A stretch of 64,000 nt of DNA from Gaiellasilicea sp963829845 (lineage in GTDB: Bacteria; Actinomycetota; Thermoleophilia; Gaiellales; Gaiellaceae), in assembly GCA_963829845.1 (NCBI GenBank), contig CAWHKD010000017.1:62001-126000 (forward strand). Direction: 5' to 3'. Within the stretch, counting starts at the first letter, position 1. Each line of letters starts with the position of its first letter. The notes below the pieces were generated by a model, which saw only the letters and a list, made by a program, of their open reading frames with translations, made no database searches and was not told the DNA's origin. The position numbers and the translations under genes are program-made. Positions 53,248 to 61,338 of this stretch are shown in pieces.

Positions 53248-54312
53248 CGCGGCGGCCAGGAACTCCCTGCGGATCTCGTGCAGCACGTGCTCGCGGTCGC
53301 AGAAGGCGTCCACGACCATCGGATCGAACTGCGTTCCGCGCTGCGCGACAATCTCGCGGCGGCAGTCGCGCCAGCTGCGGGCTGCCCGGTACGGCCGGTG
53401 GTTCGTGATCGCGTCGACGGCGTCCGCGACGGCGAAGATTCTGGCGCCGAGCGGGATCTCGTCGCCCGCGAGCCCGTCCGGGTAGCCCCTCCCATCCCAG
53501 CGCTCGTGGTGCGAGCGGACGACCTGGACGCCTGCCTCGTGCAGGAACGCGACGCCGCCGATCATCTGCGCCCCGAGCAGCGTGTGGGCCTTCATCACGC
53601 GCCACTCGGCCTCGTTCAGCTCGACCGGCTTGAGCAGGATCTGGTCGGGAACGCCGATCTTGCCGATGTCGTGGAGCAGGAACCCGTACTCGAGCGCCGG
53701 GTCGGTGGCGAGCTCGGGATCGATCGTCCGCGTCAGCTCGAGCGCGTAGCGCTGCACGCGCTGCGAGTGCTGGCGGGTTCCGGTGTCCTTCGTGCCAAGC
53801 GCGCTCGCGAGCGCGGACACCGTTTCCTTGTACGCGCTCTCGAGCAGCCCGCGCTGCGCCCTCTCGATCTCGACGAGATGGCGGAGGTCGCGGGCGTAGA
53901 GGACGAGCTGCTCCTCGTCGGAGCGCCCGTTGACGCGGCGCATCGGCGCCCCCACGCCGACTCCCGCGAGGCGCTCGACGACACCGAGCAGCTCGAGTGG
54001 CCGGAACGGCTTCAACAGCAGCGCGTCCGCCCCCGCTGCACCGGCCACGTCCTCCACGTCTTCCATTCCCGTCAGCAGGACGACGCGAATCCCGCGCGTC
54101 TCCTCGCTGGCCTTCAGCTCGCGGCAGAACGCGAGCCCGTCCATGCCCGGCATGCCGACATCGAGCACGATCACGTCGGGCCGCAACACCGAGATGCGGC
54201 TCTCGGCCTCGGCCGCGCTCGCGGCCTCGTCGACCTCGAGGTGAACGTCCTCGAACGTCGTCCGCAGCAGTTCGCGGAATCCGGCATCGTCGTCGACCAG
54301 CAGCAGGCGCAT
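53245..54312 (-). CDS. Response regulator with HD-GYP phosphodiesterase output
   Basis: A 355-residue protein. An N-terminal receiver domain (LLLVDDDAGFREL, DVIVLDVGMPGMDG with the phospho-acceptor Asp, LLKPF with the Lys) is joined by a coiled coil to an HD-GYP domain: LLHDIGKIGVPD, HTLLGAQMI, and HHERWDGRGYPDGL. HD-GYP domains hydrolyse cyclic di-GMP. ATP-independent signalling via a distant histidine kinase is implied; none is nearby. The ATG at 54312 has GGGGGGAAA upstream. Confidence 0.93.
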   Translation of the reverse strand: MRLLLVDDDAGFRELLRTTFEDVHLEVDEAASAAEAESRISVLRPDVIVLDVGMPGMDGLAFCRELKASEETRGIRVVLLTGMEDVEDVAGAAGADALLLKPFRPLELLGVVERLAGVGVGAPMRRVNGRSDEEQLVLYARDLRHLVEIERAQRGLLESAYKETVSALASALGTKDTGTRQHSQRVQRYALELTRTIDPELATDPALEYGFLLHDIGKIGVPDQILLKPVELNEAEWRVMKAHTLLGAQMIGGVAFLHEAGVQVVRSHHERWDGRGYPDGLAGDEIPLGARIFAVADAVDAITNHRPYRAARSWRDCRREIVAQRGTQFDPMVVDAFCDREHVLHEIRREFLAAA

Positions 54313-54384
54313 TCGTTTCCCCCCGGATCGAAATGCCTTGTCGACCAAGGTATCGGCCGCTGGGACCAAACCTTGAGCCGAGAC

Positions 54385-55368
54385 CTACCCCGTTCGGGGG
54401 ATCCGGCGAAGCCGCCGCAGGGACGCCGGTGCGCGGCGGCGGGCGGTCCGCTCGATTCCGTCCGGGCTGAGCAGGCGGCGAAGCCGTCGCGGCGAGAGCT
54501 CGGCGCAGAGCACCGCCGACGCCGCCGGGCCCCGCTCGCCGTAACGGAGCCCCGTCGCGTCGAGCTCCGGCGCGGCCCGCCAGCCGTCGACGGTCAGCTC
54601 GTAGATCTCCTGCTCCTCGACGAAGAAGCCCGCGCGGGTGAGGAGGCGTGTCCAGCCGCCGACGTCGTCCTGGTGAAACCAGCCGTACTCACCCGGCTCG
54701 CCGCACGGGAGCGTGACCAGGAGCCGGCCGTCCGCCGCGAGCACACGGCGGAGCTCGCGCAGCGCAGTCAGCCGCGAAGCCGGGTCGTCCTCGGCGTCGA
54801 GCCCGTAGCCCGTGTTGTCCGCGCCGACATGCTCGAGCGTGGAGACGCAGAGGACGAGGTCGAAGGCGCCGTCGTCGAAGGGCAGGTCGCGCACGTCCGC
54901 CTGCACTCCGGTCAAGCCGGGGACGTCGGCCTCGGCGAGATCGACGCCGACGAGCTCCTCGAAGCCGGCTTGCAGGAGTGCCGCGAGATAGGGCGGCTCC
55001 GCGAAGGCGTAGCCCACCTCGAGCGCGCGGCGCCCGGCGAGCCGGGCGAGCACCCAGGGGATTTCGACCACGCGCTCATCGGTGTTTGGCGGCCCCTGGA
55101 GCCAGCGAGGTCGTTCGCCCCGCTCGCGCGCGCCGCGGGCGAAGGCGATCCCGTCGTCCAGTAGCCTGATCCGCTCGAACTCGGGCGCGCCTGCGAGCTC
55201 GTGCACGAGCGTGGCGCGGGAAAGCGTCCCCTCCTTGAGCTTCGCGAGCGCCCGCTCGCGTGCATCCGGCTCGGCGTCGCGACGCAGCACGAGGGCGAAG
55301 ACCGCGTCGACGAAATCCTCATCGGAGCCGTCGGCCGCGTCGAGCCAGGCGCGCAGCTCCCCGCTCAC
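54385..55368 (-). CDS. DUF4214-methyltransferase fusion protein
   Basis: A 327-residue protein. N-terminal ~75 residues (FVDAVFALVLRRDAEPDARERALAKLKEGTLSRATLVHELAGAPEF) look like DUF4214; the rest is a class I SAM-dependent methyltransferase fold (RALEVGYAFAEPPYLAALL, FDLVLCVSTLEHVG). DUF4214 with methyltransferases occurs in cell-surface glycan genes, so a sugar or glycan target is possible. The GTG start overlaps the hydroxyacyl-CoA dehydrogenase stop as GTGA, although the two roles look unrelated. Confidence 0.75.
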   Translation of the reverse strand: MSGELRAWLDAADGSDEDFVDAVFALVLRRDAEPDARERALAKLKEGTLSRATLVHELAGAPEFERIRLLDDGIAFARGARERGERPRWLQGPPNTDERVVEIPWVLARLAGRRALEVGYAFAEPPYLAALLQAGFEELVGVDLAEADVPGLTGVQADVRDLPFDDGAFDLVLCVSTLEHVGADNTGYGLDAEDDPASRLTALRELRRVLAADGRLLVTLPCGEPGEYGWFHQDDVGGWTRLLTRAGFFVEEQEIYELTVDGWRAAPELDATGLRYGERGPAASAVLCAELSPRRLRRLLSPDGIERTARRRAPASLRRLRRIPRTG

Positions 55369-56198
55369 GAGTACGAATAGAAGCCGCGGCCCGACTTGCG
55401 ACCCAGCCGCCCCGCCTGCACGTATTGGCGCAGCAGCGGGCACGGCGCGTACTTGGGGTTGCCGAGCCCCTCGTGCAGGACCTCCATGATCGCGACGCAG
55501 GTGTCCAGGCCGATCAGGTCGGCGAGCGCGAGCGGACCCATCGGATGGGCGAAACCCAGTTTGGCGATCGTGTCGATCGCCTCCGGCTCGGCAACGCCCT
55601 CCATCAGCGCGTAGGCGGCCTCGTTGATGAACGGCATCAGGATCCGGTTGGAGACGAAGCCGGGGAAGTCGTTCGCCTGGGCGGGCACCTTGCCGAGCTC
55701 CTCGGCCAGGGCGGTGATCGCGGCCGCGGTCTCGTCCGAGGTCTGGACGGCCCGGATCACCTCGACGAGCTTCAGCACCGGCACCGGGTTGAAGAAGTGC
55801 ATGCCGATCACGCGGTCCGGACGCCCGGTCACCGCGGCGAGCGAGGTGATCGGGATCGAGGACGTGTTCGACGCGAGCACGGCGCCGTCGGGAAGTAGCT
55901 GGTCCGCACGTCGGAACAGATCCTCCTTGACGGCCGCGTCCTCGATCACGGCTTCAATCAGCAGGTCGGCGGGCACGAGGTCATCGACCGCGCTCACGCG
56001 CGCCAGCACCTCTTCCGGGTCGCTCCCACCCTTCTCCGCGAGCTTCTCCAGGCTCTTCCGCATCGCCGCCACGCCGCGCTCCGTCGCTCCGGACGCGGCG
56101 TCGTAGAGCGACACCTGCCGCCCCGAGCCGGCGACGACCTGCGCGATCCCGGCGCCCATCTGGCCGGCACCGGCCACGAGAACATGCTCGAAGTCCAT
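55365..56198 (-). CDS. 3-hydroxyacyl-CoA dehydrogenase (3-hydroxybutyryl-CoA type)
   Basis: A 277-residue NAD-dependent enzyme of beta-oxidation or butyrate metabolism. VLVAGAGQMGAGIAQV binds NAD; ASNTSSIPITSLAAVTGRPDRVIGMHFFNPVPVLKLVEVI contains catalytic Ser and His; FPGFVSNRILMPFINEA starts the C-terminal domain. The ATG at 56198 is 8 bp after a TAGCCT box. It works between the acyl-CoA dehydrogenase and the thiolase encoded nearby. Confidence 0.95.
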   Translation of the reverse strand: MDFEHVLVAGAGQMGAGIAQVVAGSGRQVSLYDAASGATERGVAAMRKSLEKLAEKGGSDPEEVLARVSAVDDLVPADLLIEAVIEDAAVKEDLFRRADQLLPDGAVLASNTSSIPITSLAAVTGRPDRVIGMHFFNPVPVLKLVEVIRAVQTSDETAAAITALAEELGKVPAQANDFPGFVSNRILMPFINEAAYALMEGVAEPEAIDTIAKLGFAHPMGPLALADLIGLDTCVAIMEVLHEGLGNPKYAPCPLLRQYVQAGRLGRKSGRGFYSYS

Positions 56199-56206
56199 GG
56201 CGGGAG

Positions 56207-56216
56207 AGGCTAACGT
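56207..56216. promoter_or_regulatory. Overlapping divergent -10 elements (hydroxyacyl-CoA dehydrogenase / GNAT)
   Basis: AGGCTAACGT gives TAGCCT on the minus strand (8 bp before the ATG at 56198) and TAACGT on the plus strand (7 bp before the GTG at 56224). The hexamers share TA. Confidence 0.5.
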
Positions 56217-56223
56217 CAACGCT

Positions 56224-56724
56224 GTGGTGACCGTGCGGCTGGCCTCGGTCGGAGACGCCGACACGATCGGCCGGATCCAGGTCGAGTCCTGGCGCGCTGC
56301 CTACGCGGGGCTGCTGCCGGACGAGGCGATCTCGACCTTCGACGTGGCGGTGAGGCAACGGTTGTGGCGGGAGTGGTTCGATCAACCCTGGCCCGGCAGC
56401 GTCGTCTTCGTCGCGGAACGCGACGGTCACGTCATCGGCTTCGCCAACGCGGGTCCGTGCCGGGAGGAAGAGCGAGCCGGAGAGCTGTTCGCGATCTACG
56501 TACTGCCGTCGTCCTGGGGTATCGGAGCAGGCCGCGCCCTGATCCAGCGCACAGATGAGTGGATGCGCTCCACGGGCCTCGGCGAGGCAGTCCTCTGGGT
56601 GCTGGAGGGGAACGAACGCGCCGAGCGCTTCTACCGCGCCGCCGGCTGGGAGCTGGACGGCCGGAAGGTCGACCAGTTCCAGGGCGCGGCGGTGAGCGAG
56701 CTGCGCTACCGCAAGCGCCTGTAG
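56224..56724 (+). CDS. GNAT-family N-acetyltransferase
   Basis: A 166-residue acetyltransferase: VRLASVGDADTIGRIQVESWRAAYAGLL at the N-terminus, FAIYVLPSSWGIGAGRALIQR with the acetyl-CoA loop in the form WGIGAGR, and NERAERFYRAAGWELDG near the end. Likely substrates are amines or a protein N-terminus; unknown. The GTG at 56224 fits the leaderless promoter. Its last 19 bp overlap the convergent gene. Confidence 0.87.
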   Translation: MVTVRLASVGDADTIGRIQVESWRAAYAGLLPDEAISTFDVAVRQRLWREWFDQPWPGSVVFVAERDGHVIGFANAGPCREEERAGELFAIYVLPSSWGIGAGRALIQRTDEWMRSTGLGEAVLWVLEGNERAERFYRAAGWELDGRKVDQFQGAAVSELRYRKRL

Positions 56725-57191
56725 CTGCGCGACTTCCGGACGAGGAAGAAGAGCCCGGCGCCGAGCACGAGCACGCCGACGACGATCCCGCCCCAGTTGA
56801 TCGGCGGCAGCGTGTTGTCCTCGACGTTCGTCAGCGCCAGGAAATCGGCCGGGTCGACCTGCGAGCAGAGGCCTGACCGCCAGACGTCGCCGTCGCGGGT
56901 CAGCAGGAGCCCGACGCGGTCGCCGACCGCAAGCTCGAGCCCGCAAGCAGCCCCGCTCGCCGGCGTCACGACGTCGACGCGGCTGTCGACGTCGGCGCCC
57001 TTGTAGACCTGCTCGACGCGGAACCGATAGGTCGCCGTGCCGCCGCTGCCATTGCGCTCGAGCACCGAGCCGATGATCGCCGCGTCTGCCGCGGGCAGGT
57101 CGCGCTCGAGATCGACGGGCGCGCAGGAACAGGCGTACGCCTCGGCAGTGATCGTGAGGCAGAGCAGCGTCAGGACGGCGAACTTGCGCAC
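56706..57191 (-). CDS. Exported protein with TIMP/netrin-like domain and C-terminal anchor
   Basis: A 161-residue protein: signal peptide (VLTLLCLTITAEAYA), then CSCAPVDLERDLPAADAAIIGSVL, which resembles the start of tissue-inhibitor-of-metalloproteinase (NTR) domains, two further Cys (AACGLE, SGLCSQ), and a C-terminal helix (WGGIVVGVLVLGAGLFFLV) with a basic tail. Disulfides are likely. Bacterial relatives have no settled role. The start is GTG. Confidence 0.72.
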   Translation of the reverse strand: MRKFAVLTLLCLTITAEAYACSCAPVDLERDLPAADAAIIGSVLERNGSGGTATYRFRVEQVYKGADVDSRVDVVTPASGAACGLELAVGDRVGLLLTRDGDVWRSGLCSQVDPADFLALTNVEDNTLPPINWGGIVVGVLVLGAGLFFLVRKSRSYRRLR

Positions 57192-57210
57192 GCCCGGAGC
57201 CTAGAGACCA

Positions 57211-58362
57211 CTAGACGTCGATCAGGAGCGCGTCGCCCTGACCGCCGCCGGAGCAGATCGCGGCCAGGCCGAGCCCACCGCCGTTGCGGCGTAGCTCGTG
57301 CACCATCGTCCCGACGATCCGTCCTCCAGAGGCCCCGATCGGATGACCGAGCGCGACAGCGCCGCCGTTCACGTTGACGATCTCCTCGTCCGCTCCGAGC
57401 AGCCGGGTCGAGTTGAGCGCGACCGAGGCGAACGCCTCGTTGATCTCGACTCGCTTGACGTCATCGATCGTCTTCCCGGCCTTCTCGAACGCCTTCGCCG
57501 CCGCGTTCGCAGGTGTCCGCACCAGGTAGGCGAACTCGTCGGCGACCCAGCCCTGCGAGACGATCGTCGCCAGGATCTCGAGGCCGCGCCGCTTCGCGAA
57601 CTCCTCCGAGGTGACGATCACACACGAGGCGCCGTCGTTGACCCCGGGCGCGTTGCCGGCGGTGGTGGTTCCCTCCGGGTCGAAGACCGGCTGCAGCTTC
57701 GCGAGTGACTCCGCGGTCGTGTCGCGGCGTACCGCTTCATCGGCGGTCACGCCTCCCACCGGGACGAGCTCGTCGTCGAAGCGACCCTCGTCCTGTGCGG
57801 CGACGGCGCGCTGCTGCGAACGGAGCGCCCAGGCGTCCTGCTCGTCACGGCTGATCCCGAGCTCGCGCGAGACGAGCGAGTTGTGCTGGACCATGTGCAG
57901 CTGGTCGTAGGCGTCGGTGAGGCCGTCGAAGATCATCGAGTCGAGCAGCTCGCCGTGGCCGAGCCGGTAGCCGAAGCGCGCCTTCTTGAGCAGGTAGGGC
58001 GCGTTCGACATCGACTCCATCCCGCCGGTGACGATCACCTCGGCGTCGCCGGCGCGAACCATTGCGTCCGCTATCTGGACGGCACGGATCGAGGAGGCGC
58101 AGACCTTGTTGATCGTGTCCGCCGGTGTCTCCTTCGGCAGGCCGGCGGCGATCGCCGCCTGGCGCGCCGGCGCCTGGCCCGCACCTCCCTGAAGCACCTG
58201 CCCCATGATCGTGTACTGCGGCTCGTCCGCCTCGAGCCCGATTCGCTCCATCGCGGCCCTGATCACGATCGAGCCGAGCTCCGTTGCCTGGTGGCCGGCG
58301 AGGCCGCCCCCGAGCTTGCCGAAGGGGGTGCGGACCGCGGAGACGATGACCGAGCGGGACAT
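57211..58362 (-). CDS. Acetyl-CoA acetyltransferase (thiolase)
   Basis: A 383-residue thiolase that cleaves 3-ketoacyl-CoA or joins two acetyl-CoA. The nucleophile Cys is in NKVCASSIRAV; GGMESMSNAPYLL, EINEAFAS, GHPIGASGGRI (His) and CSGGGQGDAL (second Cys) complete the site. The ATG N-terminus RSVIVSAVRTPFGKLGG is typical. It belongs with the hydroxyacyl-CoA dehydrogenase functionally. It follows the M42 gene by 9 bp. Confidence 0.95.
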   Translation of the reverse strand: MSRSVIVSAVRTPFGKLGGGLAGHQATELGSIVIRAAMERIGLEADEPQYTIMGQVLQGGAGQAPARQAAIAAGLPKETPADTINKVCASSIRAVQIADAMVRAGDAEVIVTGGMESMSNAPYLLKKARFGYRLGHGELLDSMIFDGLTDAYDQLHMVQHNSLVSRELGISRDEQDAWALRSQQRAVAAQDEGRFDDELVPVGGVTADEAVRRDTTAESLAKLQPVFDPEGTTTAGNAPGVNDGASCVIVTSEEFAKRRGLEILATIVSQGWVADEFAYLVRTPANAAAKAFEKAGKTIDDVKRVEINEAFASVALNSTRLLGADEEIVNVNGGAVALGHPIGASGGRIVGTMVHELRRNGGGLGLAAICSGGGQGDALLIDV

Positions 58363-58371
58363 GCTTTGAAT

Positions 58372-59382
58372 CTACCGGGCGTAGGTCTCGTCCGGCTGCA
58401 CTCGCGCCGCGAACGCGGCCAGCACTGCGATGCACGCCTCGAGGTCGCTCAGCTGGACGATCTCGATCGGCGAGTGCATGTTGCGGAGCGGGATCGAGAC
58501 GAGCCCGGTCGGGATGCCCTCGCGGGAGGCGAAGGTCACGTCCGCGTCCGTGTAGGTCTTCGCGCCGGCCTCGATCGTGTGCTGGATCCCCTCCTCGCGC
58601 GCCGCCTCGACGAGAAGCTCGAAGACGCGCGGATTGACCGCCGGTCCGCGGAAGATGGCGGCGCCGCCGCCGAGAGTGTGGTGCCCGCCAGTCGCAGGAT
58701 CGTCGCCGGGAATGTCGGTCGCGTAGGTGACGTCGATCGCGATCGCGACGGCCGGCCGCAGCCCGTGCGCGGCCGCCATGGCGCCGTGCGCGCCGAGCTC
58801 CTCCTGCGCGGCGGCGACGACGGCGACGTTGGCTCCCTCGGCGCGCCGGAGCGCCTCGAGCGCGACGTAGACGCCGGCGCGGTTGTCGAGCGTCCGCGAC
58901 GCGACTCGTCCGTTCGCGAGCTCGACCGGCGGTGCCGCGAGCACCATCGGGTCGCCCGCCGCGACGAGCGAGCGGGCGTCCGCGCCGTCCGCGGCGCCGA
59001 TGTCGACGTAGAGCTGCCCCCACTCGACCTTCTCGTTGTCCTTCACGTTGCGCGCGATCACCCCCGCGACGGTGCCGTCCTTCGTCCGAATCTCGACGCG
59101 CTGGCCGTAGGCGACGTTCGCACGCCAGCTGCCGAGCTGGTGCACGGCGATCAGCCCTTCGTCGCCGATGTGCGCAACCGCCGCGCCGATCACGTCCAGG
59201 TGCGCGAAGAGCGCCACCAGCGGCCCCTCCCCGCGTCGGCGCGCGATCAGGTTCCCGACGGAGTCGGTGTCGATCTCGGCCACCTCGCCGACCGCGTCGC
59301 GTACGACGTCGAAGGCGAGTTGCTCGTGCCCGGAAGGCCCATGCGCGCGCAGCAGGCGGTCGAGGAGCTCCGGGACGGGCAT
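58372..59382 (-). CDS. M42-family metallo-aminopeptidase (FrvX-like)
   Basis: A 336-residue di-metal peptidase. FAHLDVIG (metal His/Asp), SRTLDNRAG (bridging Asp), AAQEELGAHGA (Glu base and metal Glu) and AIDVTYATDIPG (Asp) are the ordered M42 ligands, with MHSPIEIV near the end. It would trim peptides in the cytoplasm as a large oligomer. The ATG is 9 bp after a TAGACT box and 14 bp from the trpE start. Confidence 0.9.
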   Translation of the reverse strand: MPVPELLDRLLRAHGPSGHEQLAFDVVRDAVGEVAEIDTDSVGNLIARRRGEGPLVALFAHLDVIGAAVAHIGDEGLIAVHQLGSWRANVAYGQRVEIRTKDGTVAGVIARNVKDNEKVEWGQLYVDIGAADGADARSLVAAGDPMVLAAPPVELANGRVASRTLDNRAGVYVALEALRRAEGANVAVVAAAQEELGAHGAMAAAHGLRPAVAIAIDVTYATDIPGDDPATGGHHTLGGGAAIFRGPAVNPRVFELLVEAAREEGIQHTIEAGAKTYTDADVTFASREGIPTGLVSIPLRNMHSPIEIVQLSDLEACIAVLAAFAARVQPDETYAR

Positions 59383-59391
59383 GGTGCGGGC

Positions 59392-59397
59392 AGTCTA
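59392..59397 (-). promoter_or_regulatory. -10 element of a leaderless promoter for the M42 peptidase
   Basis: TAGACT on the minus strand, 9 bp before the ATG at 59382. The trpE start codon overlaps it; no matching plus-strand element was found, so the trpE promoter is not identified. Confidence 0.4.
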
Positions 59398-60623
59398 TGG
59401 CCGTGCGCATCCCCACAGATCTGCTCACGCCGCTCGGCGCCTACCTGCGCCTGCGCGAGGGCGCAGCGGCGAGCTTCCTGCTCGAGTCGGTCGAGCAAGG
59501 CCGGCTCGGGAGGCACTCGTTCATCGGCTCGGGCACCCGGCTCGTCTCCTTCGAGGAGGCCGAGGCGCTCGACGCGCCGGTCGTCGGCTACCTCGCGTAC
59601 GACCACATCGCGAAGCTCGAGCCGACGGTGCAGCTCCCCGCTGACGGCCCTGATCTCCCGGAGAGCCGCTTCGTCGTCGCCGACACGCTCGTCCGCTTCG
59701 ACCATGGCAGCGGCACGGCGGAGGTGCTGGCCGGCCACCACGACGAGATCGCGGCCCGGCTCGAGAAAGACCTTGTGTTTCAGAAACACAATCCCTCCTC
59801 GGAGCGCTCAACCGTGCGGCGGACGCCCGATCAGGCCACGTACGAGAAGGGCGTGGGGCGGATCCGCGAGCACATCCGCGCCGGGGACGCGTTCCAGGTC
59901 GTGCTCTCACAGCGGGCGGAGCGGCAGACGTCAGCCTCAGCGCTCGAGCTCTACCGGGCGCTGCGTCGCGTCAACCCCTCGCCCTACCTCTTCCTGCTCG
60001 AGCTGGCCGAGCTCGCCCTGGTCGGCTCGTCGCCGGAGACTCTCGTCAAGTGCGAGGACGGCCGCGCCAGTCTGAACCCGATCGCGGGGACGACGCATCC
60101 GGGTGACGGCGACGCCGAGCGGCTACTCGCCTCGGAGAAGGACCGCGCCGAGCACGTGATGCTCGTCGACCTCGGCCGCAACGACCTCTCCCGCGTGTGC
60201 AAGCCGGCGAGCGTCCGCGTCGCGCGCTTTCTCGAGCCCGAGCGCTTCTCGCACGTCACGCATCTCGTCTCGGAGGTGACCGGCGATCTACAGGACGATG
60301 TCTCGGCCTTCGACCTGTTGCGCGCGTGCTTTCCGGCCGGCACTGTCTCCGGCGCCCCGAAGGTCCGCGCGATGCAGATCGTCTCCGAGCTCGAGGGCTA
60401 CCGCCGCGGCCCGTACGCGGGCGCCGTCGGCTACGTGCTCCCGGGCGGGGCGATGGACACGTGCATCGCCATCCGCACGATCGTGCTCGCCGACGGCATT
60501 GCGCGGCTGCAGGCGGGCGCGGGGATCGTGGCAGACTCGGATCCCGAGGCCGAGCACCGTGAGTGCCTGTCGAAACTCGCCGCGCTCGAAGCCGCGATCG
60601 ACCTCGCCGAGGAGACACGATGA
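59397..60623 (+). CDS. trpE: Anthranilate synthase component I
   Basis: A 408-residue chorismate-utilising enzyme. FLLESVEQGRLGRHSFIG contains the LLES feedback site for tryptophan (residues 28-31); VLSQRAERQ, SPETLVKCEDG, PIAGTTHPGDGDAERLLASEKDRAEHVMLVDLGRND and ACFPAGTVSGAPK form the catalytic half. It is shorter than the usual 490-520 residues, with a trimmed N-terminal domain. It makes anthranilate with TrpG. Start ATG at 59397, with GTG at 59403 as an alternative. Confidence 0.95.
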   Translation: MAVRIPTDLLTPLGAYLRLREGAAASFLLESVEQGRLGRHSFIGSGTRLVSFEEAEALDAPVVGYLAYDHIAKLEPTVQLPADGPDLPESRFVVADTLVRFDHGSGTAEVLAGHHDEIAARLEKDLVFQKHNPSSERSTVRRTPDQATYEKGVGRIREHIRAGDAFQVVLSQRAERQTSASALELYRALRRVNPSPYLFLLELAELALVGSSPETLVKCEDGRASLNPIAGTTHPGDGDAERLLASEKDRAEHVMLVDLGRNDLSRVCKPASVRVARFLEPERFSHVTHLVSEVTGDLQDDVSAFDLLRACFPAGTVSGAPKVRAMQIVSELEGYRRGPYAGAVGYVLPGGAMDTCIAIRTIVLADGIARLQAGAGIVADSDPEAEHRECLSKLAALEAAIDLAEETR

Positions 60624-60735
60624 CGGAAGATCAGCAGCACGCGATGGGGCGCCGCCCGCGGTGCACGGCCGGAGGGGATAGTGCGCGAGCACAGACCCGG
60701 AGAGCCGGGTGCCGCGAGCGGCGTCAGCCTTTCGC

Positions 60736-60760
60736 GGAGCCCGGCTCTGCCGGGCGGGAG
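60736..60760. repeat. GGAG-hairpin intergenic repeat, copy 4
   Basis: A 25-bp copy: GGAG, stem CCCGG/CCGGG, loop CTCTG, CGGGAG. Here an outer stem (GCCTTTCG at 60727-60734 with CGAAAGGC at 60761-60768) extends the hairpin. It lies 10 bp before the trpG start, in a 154-bp spacer unusual for this tightly packed operon. Confidence 0.55.
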
Positions 60761-60777
60761 CGAAAGGCGGCCAGCGC

Positions 60778-61338
60778 ATGCTGCTGATGTTGGACAACTA
60801 CGACAGCTTCACCTACAACCTCGTCCACCTCTTCCAGGAGCTCGGCGTCGAGGTGCGGGTCTTCCGTAACGACGCGATCACGGCCGATGAGGCAGAGGCG
60901 CTCGCGCCGACGCACGTCGTAATCTCCCCCGGTCCCGGCCGACCTGAGGATGCGGGCGTCTCCGTCGAGCTGATCCGGCGGCTCGGCCCGAACGTCCCGA
61001 CGCTCGGGGTCTGCCTCGGCCACCAGGCGATCGTCGAGGCGTTCGGCGGCGAGGTCGGACAGGCGAAGGCGCTCCTGCACGGGAAGTCGTCGCCCGTCGA
61101 GCACGACGGCAGGGGAGTCTTCACGGACCTGCCCGACCCGTTCGAGGCGGGCCGCTACCACTCGCTGGCAGCCCTCTCGGTCCCGGACGAGCTCGAGGTG
61201 ACCGCTCGCACGCCCGACGGTGAGGTGATGGGCGTACGCCACCGCGAGCTCCCGATCGAGGGGGTCCAGTTCCATCCCGAGTCGGTGCTGACGCCGCTCG
61301 GTCCCAGCCTCGGACGGAACTTCCTGGAGCGGCGTTGA
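60778..61338 (+). CDS. trpG: Anthranilate synthase component II (glutamine amidotransferase)
   Basis: A 186-residue class I amidotransferase supplying ammonia to TrpE. MLLMLDNYDSFTYNLVHL, PGPGRPEDAG, the nucleophile Cys79 in LGVCLGHQ and the His/Glu of QFHPESVL are present. The ATG at 60778 gives the family N-terminus; no Shine-Dalgarno stands out because the repeat hairpin occupies that place. The stop overlaps trpD as TTGA. Confidence 0.96.
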   Translation: MLLMLDNYDSFTYNLVHLFQELGVEVRVFRNDAITADEAEALAPTHVVISPGPGRPEDAGVSVELIRRLGPNVPTLGVCLGHQAIVEAFGGEVGQAKALLHGKSSPVEHDGRGVFTDLPDPFEAGRYHSLAALSVPDELEVTARTPDGEVMGVRHRELPIEGVQFHPESVLTPLGPSLGRNFLERR

